A stretch of 5,860 bases of DNA from Flammeovirgaceae bacterium (lineage in GTDB: Bacteria > Bacteroidota > Bacteroidia > Cytophagales > Cyclobacteriaceae): NCBI GenBank assembly GCA_947457025.1, contig CANGUI010000129.1, positions 1 to 5,860 on the forward strand. Reading direction: 5' to 3'. A model generated the notes under the pieces. It did no database searches, was not told the origin of the DNA, and saw nothing but the letters and a program-made list of their open reading frames with translations. The position numbers and the translations under genes were made by a program. Shown piece by piece: positions 1-5,860 of the stretch (position 1 is the first letter of the stretch; every line of letters starts with the position of its first letter).

Positions 1-1402
1 CAAAAAGGACCGGATTCTGGAGGCCAAAGAAAAACTGCTCAAAATGAAGCAGGAATTCGAGGAGGAGGCCTCCAAAAAGAAAAATCTGATCATTGCCAAC
101 GAGCAGAAAATCAAACAACGGGAATCGCAATTGGCCCGAGAGCTCGAAACCCTCAAACGGCGCGAACAGGAGTTAGAGGAGGAGCGGCAGAGCCTCTCCC
201 ACCAGCACGAGTTGGTGCGTAAACGCAAGGAGGAACTCGATAAATTCAACCAGCAAAAAGTTACGCTGCTGGAGAATATTTCCAAACTAACGGCCGACCA
301 GGCCCGCGACCAGTTGGTTGAGTCGTTGAAGGAAGAGGCCCAGAGTCGCGCCAACTCGCTCATCAAAGATATTGTTGAGCAAGCCAAGCTCACTGCAACA
401 AAAGAGGCTAAAAAAATTGTTGTGCAGACAATCCAGCGTACGGCCACCGAGCATGCCATTGAAAATTGCGTGTCGGTTTTTAACATCGAGAGTGATGACA
501 TCAAGGGCAAGATCATCGGGCGCGAAGGCCGGAACATCCGAACGCTGGAAGCCGCCACCGGGGTGGAAATCATTGTAGATGATACCCCTGAGGCCATTAT
601 CATTTCCGGTTTTGATCCGGTGCGCCGTGAAATTGCGCGGCTCTCGCTGCATCGCCTCGTTCAGGATGGGCGGATTCACCCGGCACGGATTGAAGAAATT
701 GTTGCTAAAACCAGTAAGAACATCGAGGATGAGATTGTCGAGATTGGTGAGCGTACTATGATCGACTTAGGCATTCACGGCCTCCACCCGGAGTTGGTCA
801 AGATGGTTGGCCGCATGCGGTTCCGCTCATCTTACGGGCAAAATCTGCTGCAACACTCGCGTGAAGTAGCCAACCTCTGCGCGCTGATGGCTGCCGAACT
901 GGGCCTAAACGTCAAGCAGGCAAAGCGCGCCGGCTTGCTTCACGATATTGGCAAAGTGTGGCCCGAGGAATTGGAAAAACCCCACGCCATTGTGGGTATG
1001 GAACTCGCCCAGAAGTATAAAGAACATCCGGCCATCTGCAATGCGATCGGTGCGCACCACGATGAAATTGAAATGACCAGCATCATCTCGCCGATCGTAC
1101 AAGCCTGCGATGCTATCAGCGGTGCACGGCCAGGTGCCAGACGTGAAGTGATGGAGCAATACATCAAGCGACTGAAGGAACTCGAAAACCTGGGCCTGAG
1201 TTTTGACGGGGTGGAAAAATGTTACGCCATCCAAGCCGGGCGGGAGTTGCGGGTGATCGTTGATGCCGAAAAAGCAACCGATGAACACGCCAGCCAGCTG
1301 AGTTTCGACATTTCCCAAAAGATCGAAAAAGACATGCAATACCCGGGACAAATTAAAGTAACGGTAATCCGCGAAATGCGAAGCGTGGCATACGCGAAGT
1401 AA
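1..1402 (+). CDS. rny: Ribonuclease Y (endoribonuclease), 5' end cut off by window
   Basis: RNase Y is a membrane-anchored endoribonuclease that starts mRNA decay. The reading frame is open from base 2 (first full codon AAA) with no stop before it, so the ATG at 44 is internal and the gene starts outside the window. About 466 residues are visible; the family usually has about 520, so the N-terminal membrane anchor and a little more are missing. In order, counting visible residues: a long charged Lys/Glu/Gln-rich coiled coil (about 1-150), a KH RNA-binding domain with the IGREGR loop (172-177), and an HD phosphohydrolase domain with the catalytic metal-binding His-Asp of LLHDIGK (H314, D315). 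Further conserved blocks are [13 protein letters not shown] and AIQAGRE. The C-terminus, [14 protein letters not shown], matches the usual end of the family, so the 3' end is intact. All key residues are present and there is no sign of decay. Identification is very secure. Confidence 0.97.
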   Translation, partial: KKDRILEAKEKLLKMKQEFEEEASKKKNLIIANEQKIKQRESQLARELETLKRREQELEEERQSLSHQHELVRKRKEELDKFNQQKVTLLENISKLTADQARDQLVESLKEEAQSRANSLIKDIVEQAKLTATKEAKKIVVQTIQRTATEHAIENCVSVFNIESDDIKGKIIGREGRNIRTLEAATGVEIIVDDTPEAIIISGFDPVRREIARLSLHRLVQDGRIHPARIEEIVAKTSKNIEDEIVEIGERTMIDLGIHGLHPELVKMVGRMRFRSSYGQNLLQHSREVANLCALMAAELGLNVKQAKRAGLLHDIGKVWPEELEKPHAIVGMELAQKYKEHPAICNAIGAHHDEIEMTSIISPIVQACDAISGARPGARREVMEQYIKRLKELENLGLSFDGVEKCYAIQAGRELRVIVDAEKATDEHASQLSFDISQKIEKDMQYPGQIKVTVIREMRSVAYAK

Positions 1403-1633
1403 CGTTTGATTGGTTGGGCTGGATGCATGACAAAGGGCACCCCTACACCCTTGCCTGAATGGTTCGGGTGGGATAACCACCTGGTTCACCGCGCGTCTGC
1501 TCGTGCAGCATTGACCGCGTCAGGTATGCTTGTTTTTTCGACTTCCGTCAGTGTAGCAGGAGCTGCCACGCGCCGGCATGTTTCGCGCCCTACCTCGGCT
1601 GCCATGGTTTTTCCGCACCTGACGCAATAGGTC
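1403..1633. other. 231-base gap between rny and the MFS gene, no gene supported
   Basis: The gap is fairly GC-rich. It holds a small perfect hairpin, GGTGG-GATAA-CCACC at 1467-1481 (one extra G-T pair at 1466/1482), without a following T-run, so it is not a standard intrinsic terminator. TATGCTTG at 1525-1532 matches the Bacteroidota -7 element TAnnTTTG at all but one fixed position, but no TTTG lies at the right distance upstream, so a promoter for the transporter is only possible. A stop-free stretch in the transporter frame (from TTG 1406 to TAG 1628-1630) encodes no recognisable protein. The length suggests that the transporter is transcribed separately from rny. Confidence 0.5.
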
Positions 1634-2773
1634 ATGACCTCCGCCCGCCTTGCCGTAAAAATCATGTTTTTCCTGAATGGGTTTGTTCATGCCAACCTGT
1701 TTTCAAGGCTGCCCCGCGTGCAAGAATTGTTTGTATTAGATAATGGAGCACTGGGCATGGTACTTTTATCCTCTTCCATTGGAGCGTTGGGAGCAATGCC
1801 TTTCACGGGATGGGTAATCATCCGCTACGGCAGCCGGCGCATCACGATTTTTTCCGCATTTTTTTATTGCCTACTCGTGCCGCTGGTTCCCTGGGTTGGC
1901 ACCATGACCGGCTTGTCCTTACTTTTCTTTTTCATGGGAATTTCGGCCGGCATGTTGGATGTTTCCATGAACGCCCAGGCAGTGATGGTAGAACAGCAGA
2001 TCAGGAAACCGATCATGACTTCATTCCACGCCCTGTTCAGCATTGGCATGATGGCCGGTGCCGGTTCGGGGGCATTGTTTGCAAAAATGCAAACCACTCT
2101 TGCCTTCCATTTTTCCATCATCACACTGCTTAGCGTGGTCATTGCCTTCTTTGCCCGCTATTACCTCATTTACGATGCGCCACAGGCTGCCCGTGAGGGA
2201 CCGGCCTTTCGTTTGCCCAACGCAGCGATGATCAGCGTTGGCATCATTGCATTTTGCTGCATGTTGGGCGAAGGTGCCATGGCCGATTGGAGCACCAACT
2301 ACCTGGAGAACATTGTTCGTGCCTCGGAGGCAGTAGCGCCGCTCGGCCTTTCCGCTTTTGCACTGGCGATGACCATCGGGCGCCTGTTGGGCGATGGGGC
2401 CCGCCTGCGGCTGGGTGATAAACGCCTTATGATTTCCTGCGGTACGATCGCCTGTACCGGGCTGGCACTGGCCATTACCGTGCCTGAGCCTGCCCTTGTC
2501 ATTGCCGGGTTCTTTCTGGTGGGAATTGGGCTATCAGTCATTGTACCAATTGCTTACAGCATTGCCGGAAATGCGCCAGATTTGCCACCCGGTGTCGGGC
2601 TGGCCATGGTGACAACCGTAGGCTATTCCGGGTTTCTCTTCGGGCCGCCCATCATTGGCTTTCTGGCAGACTGGTTTTCGTTGCGATTCGCACTGATGGT
2701 GGTTGTATTTTTGTTTCTGTTGATGATTGGATTGAGCGCCCGGTATCATGCAAAAGAAACAACCGAAAAATAA
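1634..2773 (+). CDS. MFS transporter, YbjJ-like
   Basis: This is a 379-residue integral inner-membrane protein of the major facilitator superfamily, with about 12 hydrophobic segments in two halves. The first segment begins almost at once (about residues 6-24, with FFLNGFVHANLFSRLP). The loop after segment 2 carries GWVIIRYGSRR (59-69), a degenerate MFS motif A; the equivalent in the second half is GFLADWFSLR (342-351). SAGMLDVSMNAQAVMVE (104-120) and EGAMADWSTNYL (213-224) are typical of the YbjJ-like branch, which is annotated as putative permease or efflux protein. The substrate cannot be read from the sequence. The start at ATG 1634 is the only one upstream of the first membrane segment: an in-frame TAG lies at 1628-1630, and the next ATG (1664) would cut into segment 1. 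No Shine-Dalgarno is visible, as is usual in Bacteroidota. The length is normal for the family and no lesion is seen. The gap to the next gene is 80 bases. Confidence 0.92.
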   Translation: MTSARLAVKIMFFLNGFVHANLFSRLPRVQELFVLDNGALGMVLLSSSIGALGAMPFTGWVIIRYGSRRITIFSAFFYCLLVPLVPWVGTMTGLSLLFFFMGISAGMLDVSMNAQAVMVEQQIRKPIMTSFHALFSIGMMAGAGSGALFAKMQTTLAFHFSIITLLSVVIAFFARYYLIYDAPQAAREGPAFRLPNAAMISVGIIAFCCMLGEGAMADWSTNYLENIVRASEAVAPLGLSAFALAMTIGRLLGDGARLRLGDKRLMISCGTIACTGLALAITVPEPALVIAGFFLVGIGLSVIVPIAYSIAGNAPDLPPGVGLAMVTTVGYSGFLFGPPIIGFLADWFSLRFALMVVVFLFLLMIGLSARYHAKETTEK

Positions 2774-2792
2774 ATCAACAACGCCCGGCTGT

Positions 2793-2811
2793 TGCGAAGG
2801 TGCGCTTCGCA
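2793..2811 (+). other. Strong hairpin just downstream of the MFS gene
   Basis: TGCGAAG (2793-2799), loop GTGCG, and CTTCGCA (2805-2811) form a perfect 7-base-pair stem 19 bases after the transporter stop. A competing stem, CAACA/TGTTG (2776-2780 with 2790-2794), overlaps its left arm. The T-run at 2830-2836 is too far from the stem for a classical intrinsic terminator, so the hairpin may instead attenuate transcription or stabilise the 3' end of the upstream mRNA. The structure is seen directly; its function is inferred. Confidence 0.4.
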
Positions 2812-2835
2812 CGCTGTCGCCAGGAAATATTTTTT
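2806..2835 (+). promoter_or_regulatory. Weak candidate promoter for the hydrolase-cytochrome pair
   Basis: TTCG (2806-2809), an 18-base spacer and TATTTTTT (2828-2835) resemble the Bacteroidota pattern TTTG / TAnnTTTG, with one mismatch in each element. The candidate lies 18 bases before the preferred hydrolase ATG. Both elements are imperfect, and transcription from the transporter gene upstream is an equally good explanation. Confidence 0.22.
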
Positions 2836-2853
2836 TCATTTACCTCCGAATCG

Positions 2854-3819
2854 ATGCCGTTGATCACTGCTGATCCGTATCGCCCTCCTCGCTACCTGTG
2901 GAACGGTCATGCCGAAACAATCTTCCCGAGTTTTTTTCGCCGGGTACATCAGGTAGCGTATGCCCGTGAGCGACTGGAACTGCCCGACGGTGATTTCCTG
3001 GATATTGACTGGGTGCGAAACGGATATTCGCGGCTGGTGATACTCTCGCATGGCCTGGAGGGCAGCTCCGAGCGCCACTATTGCAAAGGGGCTGCGAAGT
3101 ATTTTGCTGAACGAGACTGGGATGTGCTCGCCTGGAACTGTCGCGGCTGCAGCGGGGAGATCAATCGCCTCCCGCGTTTCTATCATCACGGTGCCACCGA
3201 TGATCTCACAGCGGTCATCGATCATGCAATCGGCAAAGGCTACGGAATAATTGCGTTGATCGGCTTTAGCCTGGGCGGAAGTCTCACCATCAAATATCTG
3301 GGCGAAAACAAAGGCCGCCTGCCGCATGCGGTACGGGCAGGGGCCGTTTTCTCGGTTCCTTGCGATCTCGGATCAAGTGCGCGGGCGCTGGATCAACCCG
3401 CGGGTGCTTTCTACCGCAAGCGGTTCTTATCGAAATTAAAAAAGAAAATCGAATTGAAAGCCCGGACGCTACCCGGCAAAATAACAGCCGCCCACTTTCG
3501 GCACATCCACACTTTTGCCGACTTCGATACCTGGTATACAGCCCCGCTGCACGGCTTTACCGATGCTGACGACTTCTACCGGCGGGCATCTTGCGGTAAT
3601 TTTCTGACCGATGTTTCTGTGCCTTTACTTCTGCTGACGGCCGAAAACGACCCTTTCCTGCCGGAGGCTTGTTACCCCCGTTCGCTCGCTGCAACACACC
3701 CGCATGTTTACCTGCAGACGCCCCAACGCGGCGGCCATGTCGGTTTTTCGTTGGCTGGCCGAGAAATGAATTGGATGGAAGTTCGTGCCTTTGAATTTCT
3801 AGCTGAACACATCGCATGA
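2854..3819 (+). CDS. Alpha/beta hydrolase, YheT-like (UPF0017 / AB hydrolase 4 family)
   Basis: The product is a 321-residue predicted serine hydrolase with the alpha/beta fold; E. coli YheT is about 340 residues. The N-terminal signature PPRYLWNGHAETIFPS (11-26) is typical of the YheT family. Next come the HG turn near the oxyanion hole (SHGLEGSSER, 65-74), the nucleophile elbow GFSLGG with Ser139, the likely acid Asp266 in AENDPFLP, and the likely catalytic His295 in GGHVGF, so the triad looks complete. No signal peptide or membrane segment is seen, which suggests a cytoplasmic protein. Family members are predicted esterases or lipases; the natural substrate is unknown. I chose ATG 2854 because the family signature begins soon after it. 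A GTG at 2800 in the same frame would add 18 residues of unfamilial sequence and would lie inside a hairpin. The stop TGA overlaps the next gene's ATG in ATGA (3816-3819), which indicates an operon and coupled translation. Confidence 0.92.
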   Translation: MPLITADPYRPPRYLWNGHAETIFPSFFRRVHQVAYARERLELPDGDFLDIDWVRNGYSRLVILSHGLEGSSERHYCKGAAKYFAERDWDVLAWNCRGCSGEINRLPRFYHHGATDDLTAVIDHAIGKGYGIIALIGFSLGGSLTIKYLGENKGRLPHAVRAGAVFSVPCDLGSSARALDQPAGAFYRKRFLSKLKKKIELKARTLPGKITAAHFRHIHTFADFDTWYTAPLHGFTDADDFYRRASCGNFLTDVSVPLLLLTAENDPFLPEACYPRSLAATHPHVYLQTPQRGGHVGFSLAGREMNWMEVRAFEFLAEHIA

Positions 3820-4745
3820 AAAGATTTCTGCCCATGGTCGTTTTTGCGGGGCTGGGCTTAACTGCCTGTACCAGTGCGGAAAAAAGAGAATCCCCGTGGG
3901 TTGCTCCGGATACGGCAAGCCTATCGTTTTCTGATACGCTCGTCAGATATGGCAGAAACCTGATTGCCCACACGGCCCGGTATTTGGGCCCCGACGGACA
4001 AGTCATGCAAATCACCAATGGAATGAATTGCCAGAACTGCCACCTCCAGGCCGGCACGCAGCCTTTTGGTAATAATTTTAGTGCTGTATCCGCCACCTAC
4101 CCGCGTTTCCGCGAACGCTCAGGATCGTGGGAAAGTATCGAAAAAAGAGTGAATGACTGCCTGCAACGCAGCTTGGGCGGTTCTCCAATCGATTCGTTAT
4201 CAACGGAAATGCGTGCGCTGGTGGCCTATTTCTGCTGGCTTGGAAAAAATGTTCCCACAAAGACACGCCCGGTAGGTTCGGGACTACATCCGCTGGCGTA
4301 TCTGAAACGAGCAGCTGACACCGTGAAGGGGCAGAAGCAGTATGTAGTGAAATGCAGTTCGTGTCACCAAATGAACGGGCAGGGAGTCCGCCATCCCGCG
4401 AAAGCGGAATTTATCTACCCACCTCTGTGGGGAGACTCCAGCTTCACCACCGCCGCAGGCTTGTATCGCATCTCAAATTTCGCCCGCTACATCTACGCAA
4501 ACATGCCACAGGGCACCACCTACCAGAAGCCGCAACTCTCTGCCGAGGAAGCGTGGGACATTGCTGCGTACGTGCTGAGTAAGCCCAGAAGAAACCGGAA
4601 TTTCCCCGGAGACTGGCCGGCAATCTCCACCAAGCCGATTGATCACCCTTTCGGGCCATATGCGGATCCTTTTTCTGAAAACCAACATAAGTTCGGCCCG
4701 TTTCCGCCAATCGAAGCGTTCTATCGCGAGCTGCCTGCCAAGTAG
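3816..4745 (+). CDS. Di-haem cytochrome c lipoprotein, TsdA-like
   Basis: The product is a 309-residue exported di-haem c-type cytochrome. The N-terminus has a lipoprotein signal: Lys-Arg, a hydrophobic stretch, then lipobox LTAC with Cys18 as the lipidated residue, placing the mature protein on a membrane facing the periplasm or outside. Haem 1 binds at CQNCH (72-76) and haem 2 at CSSCH (180-184). Between them, NDCLQRSLGG (113-122) resembles the region of thiosulfate dehydrogenase TsdA that supplies a cysteine as the distal haem ligand, here Cys115. Met230 in NMPQGT is a candidate distal ligand of haem 2. The C-terminal tail (about 256-309) has no haem motif and is rich in Pro and aromatic residues. 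TsdA oxidises thiosulfate to tetrathionate or does the reverse; whether this homologue does so is inference, and it could be a general electron carrier. Translation starts inside the hydrolase stop (ATGA overlap). Family-level identity is secure; the enzymatic role is not. Confidence 0.9.
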   Translation: MKRFLPMVVFAGLGLTACTSAEKRESPWVAPDTASLSFSDTLVRYGRNLIAHTARYLGPDGQVMQITNGMNCQNCHLQAGTQPFGNNFSAVSATYPRFRERSGSWESIEKRVNDCLQRSLGGSPIDSLSTEMRALVAYFCWLGKNVPTKTRPVGSGLHPLAYLKRAADTVKGQKQYVVKCSSCHQMNGQGVRHPAKAEFIYPPLWGDSSFTTAAGLYRISNFARYIYANMPQGTTYQKPQLSAEEAWDIAAYVLSKPRRNRNFPGDWPAISTKPIDHPFGPYADPFSENQHKFGPFPPIEAFYRELPAK

Positions 4746-4746
4746 T

Positions 4747-4769
4747 GTGATGCACTTCGCGCGCATCAT
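4747..4769 (+). terminator. Possible terminator hairpin after the cytochrome gene
   Basis: TGATGC (4748-4753) pairs with GCATCA (4763-4768) across a 9-base loop, and a G-T pair (4747/4769) can extend the stem. It begins two bases after the TAG stop. There is no T-run afterwards, so it is not a classical intrinsic terminator, but the position fits transcript end formation or 3' end protection. Confidence 0.35.
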
Positions 4770-4825
4770 CCTGAACCAACACGTAAGGCTGGCAGCCCTC
4801 GGAATCAGGTAACTACCGGTTTTAT

Positions 4826-4880
4826 TGCGGTGGAAAAAAATACCGCGAACAAAATATGTGGCCAACAGCGAAAATGTTGG
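4826..4880. repeat. Two further inverted repeats in the convergent gap
   Basis: GCGGT (4827-4831) pairs with ACCGC (4842-4846) around an A-rich loop, extendable by a T-G pair. CCAACA (4862-4867) pairs perfectly with TGTTGG (4875-4880) around a 7-base loop. They lie between the plus-strand cytochrome gene and the minus-strand TerB-like gene, so they could act on either transcript. No adjacent T-run on either strand makes a standard terminator. The rest of the 4746-5008 gap shows no credible gene. Confidence 0.4.
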
Positions 4881-5008
4881 TGAACCATCCGGGACATATG
4901 CATACCCCAAAACAATACAAGCAGATCACCTCAAACGATCAACAGTTCCGCGCGAAACCGCCTCCCGTGTAAATCGTGCGGATAACCGAAATGAACTCGA
5001 ATTTTTTC

Positions 5009-5446
5009 TTACCGAAGCAGAAGCGCGGAGCGTTTAAAGGCTTCCTCGTGGGTTTGCCCATTGATGATGTTCAGTCTCAAAGTCTCGACCAACTCTTTCA
5101 CTTTCGGACGGGGGTAACCAAACTTGATTGCAAAAAGATTACACAACTTACGTTCCTCTTCATGGACATTTTGATCGACCGACATCATCTGAACCAAATC
5201 GTACAATTGATTGAACCGCTCTCTGTCATCGGTCGGTATTTCAAAACTAATGCCCGCGGGATTGCTCCGAATGCTCTCCAACTGGGAAGTAGACACACCG
5301 TTACGCTTGGCTATTTGCCGAAGTAGGTCGTACTCAACGTCATCAAAATTGCCATCAACCGCAGCCAACTCGATGAGGTTTTTCATGTGACTACGCGCTG
5401 TTCCTTTACCTTGCCGGAAAAGATTGAGAATGCCAGAAAACTCCAT
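5009..5446 (-). CDS. TerB-like (tellurite resistance TerB domain) protein
   Basis: The product is a small, probably cytoplasmic, all-helical protein of 145 residues without signal peptide or membrane segments. It shows the two-part TerB pattern: HMKNLIELAAVDGNFDDVE (20-38) followed by LLRQIAKRNGVS (41-52), then a second acidic helix start, MMSVDQNVHEEERKL (87-101), followed by FAIKFGYP (105-112). The acidic clusters around Asp31 and Asp91 correspond to those thought to bind divalent metal in TerB. Such stand-alone proteins are common in Bacteroidota and usually sit outside any ter operon, as here, so actual tellurite resistance should not be assumed and the role is unknown. The start is ATG at 5446 on the minus strand; Met21 would remove residues just before the domain, and the longer form suits the family. 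The gene is convergent with the cytochrome gene and has a promoter-like sequence just upstream. Confidence 0.85.
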   Translation of the reverse strand: MEFSGILNLFRQGKGTARSHMKNLIELAAVDGNFDDVEYDLLRQIAKRNGVSTSQLESIRSNPAGISFEIPTDDRERFNQLYDLVQMMSVDQNVHEEERKLCNLFAIKFGYPRPKVKELVETLRLNIINGQTHEEAFKRSALLLR

Positions 5447-5860
5447 ACAATATGTGTGTTGATTTAAAACGAAGGTACGTATTTTTTTATGCCTCCAAAA
5501 TGTTTTAAAAAAGGTTTTAGTCCAATAAAAGACAGAAAATAGTAGGGAAAAGTAAGATTTTGAAGTTCCAAAAGCCTCTCATCCGAACTTATCCGGCTGT
5601 ATGCTCGTTTTCGCCTCTGTTAAAGCCAGGCTTTTTCAGACTGCTGCCGAAAACAATCGCACCCACTTGCACTTGGGCGACCGCTATACCTGGTAATGCC
5701 TGAGTAGAACACGTTCAACAAATCCAAACTAAAACGGCATATTCCATCGGATGACTTTCTTCTTTAGAACAATCCCTCCTTCTGCACGCATCGCTATTCA
5801 CCATCTATCTCCTGACTGCTTTTTTTCAGGCTGTTAATTGAATTGATTCGATGAGTAACC
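5447..5860. other. 414-base stretch without a supported gene
   Basis: The first part (to about 5570) is AT-rich and contains the promoter of the TerB-like gene. The middle holds a stop-free minus-strand stretch of 41 codons (5714-5592, stop at 5591-5589) without an ATG, and a 31-codon plus-strand frame from ATG 5601 to TAA 5694-5696; neither is a family I recognise. AAAGC-CAG-GCTTT (5622-5634) is a short hairpin running into a few Ts, and CCTGA/TCAGG (5811-5815 with 5826-5830) flank a T-run. An ATG at 5851, with an in-frame TGA four codons earlier (5839-5841), could start a plus-strand gene leaving the window, but only three codons are visible. Confidence 0.5.
5470..5499 (-). promoter_or_regulatory. 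Bacteroidota-type promoter for the TerB-like gene
   Basis: On the minus strand, TTTG (5499-5496) is followed by an 18-base AT-rich spacer and TACCTTCG (5477-5470). This matches the Bacteroidota primary sigma factor pattern, TTTG near -33 and TAnnTTTG near -7, with a single mismatch. The -7 element ends 23 bases before the ATG at 5446, giving a short leader. This is the best promoter match in the window. Confidence 0.6.

Noticed and set aside
905..1489. Long minus-strand open frame of 194 codons opposite rny
   Set aside because: It lies mostly within the well-conserved HD domain of RNase Y and is a shadow of that coding frame; the translation resembles no family.
1513..1557. Possible repeat shared with 5579-5629: minus-strand peptides LTEVEKTSIPD and LTEAKTSIQPD look alike, and the DNA shares GTATGCTyGTTTT
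   Set aside because: The core DNA match is only about 13 of 14 bases. A rough count shows that one or more such matches are expected by chance in a window this size, and the match does not extend on either side.
1406..1630. Stop-free plus-strand stretch (TTG start) directly before the transporter and in the same frame as it
   Set aside because: The encoded sequence resembles no family I know, its only early start is TTG with the first ATG at 1427, and it is separated from the transporter by a TAG. It is best read as chance in GC-rich intergenic DNA.
4825..5037. 70-codon plus-strand frame between the cytochrome and TerB-like genes
   Set aside because: It starts at TTG, runs into the 3' end of the TerB-like gene on the other strand, contains two hairpins, and encodes nothing recognisable.
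5009..5446. Reading the TerB-like gene as evidence of a tellurite or stress-resistance ter operon
   Set aside because: No TerC, TerD-type, TerY or other ter genes are present in the window, and stand-alone TerB-like proteins are common in this phylum.
5601..5696. 31-codon plus-strand frame starting at ATG 5601
   Set aside because: It is very short, has no recognisable motif and no promoter or ribosome-binding signal, and overlaps another open frame on the opposite strand.

Overview
The window looks like an ordinary chromosomal stretch from a member of the Bacteroidota, perhaps Cytophagales. This is inferred from three things: the type of RNase Y and c-type cytochrome lipoprotein, the lack of clear Shine-Dalgarno sequences before the genes, and a Bacteroidota-style promoter (TTTG, 18-base spacer, TACCTTCG) before the last gene. 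I see no CRISPR array, tRNA or rRNA gene, transposase, phage gene or defence system.

Layout: (1) The 3' part of rny, encoding RNase Y, enters from the left edge and ends at 1402. (2) After a 231-base gap comes a complete major facilitator superfamily (MFS) transporter of the YbjJ-like type (1634-2773). (3) An 80-base gap with a strong hairpin leads to a YheT-like alpha/beta hydrolase (2854-3819). Its stop overlaps, as ATGA, the start of (4) a di-haem cytochrome c lipoprotein resembling thiosulfate dehydrogenase TsdA (3816-4745). (5) A 263-base convergent gap with three hairpins follows. (6) A TerB-like protein is encoded on the minus strand (5009-5446) with its own promoter. (7) The last 414 bases are AT-rich at first and hold no gene I can support. 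They include a stop-free minus-strand stretch and a possible start codon for a gene leaving the right edge.

The genes do not form one obvious pathway. RNase Y acts in mRNA turnover, the transporter is probably an inner-membrane exporter or sugar-type permease, and the TerB-like protein stands alone. Only the hydrolase and cytochrome are clearly linked, through their overlapping stop and start, and are probably co-translated. The most interesting item is the cytochrome, because a cysteine sits where TsdA-type enzymes have an unusual cysteine haem ligand. I did not find a convincing previously undescribed system.
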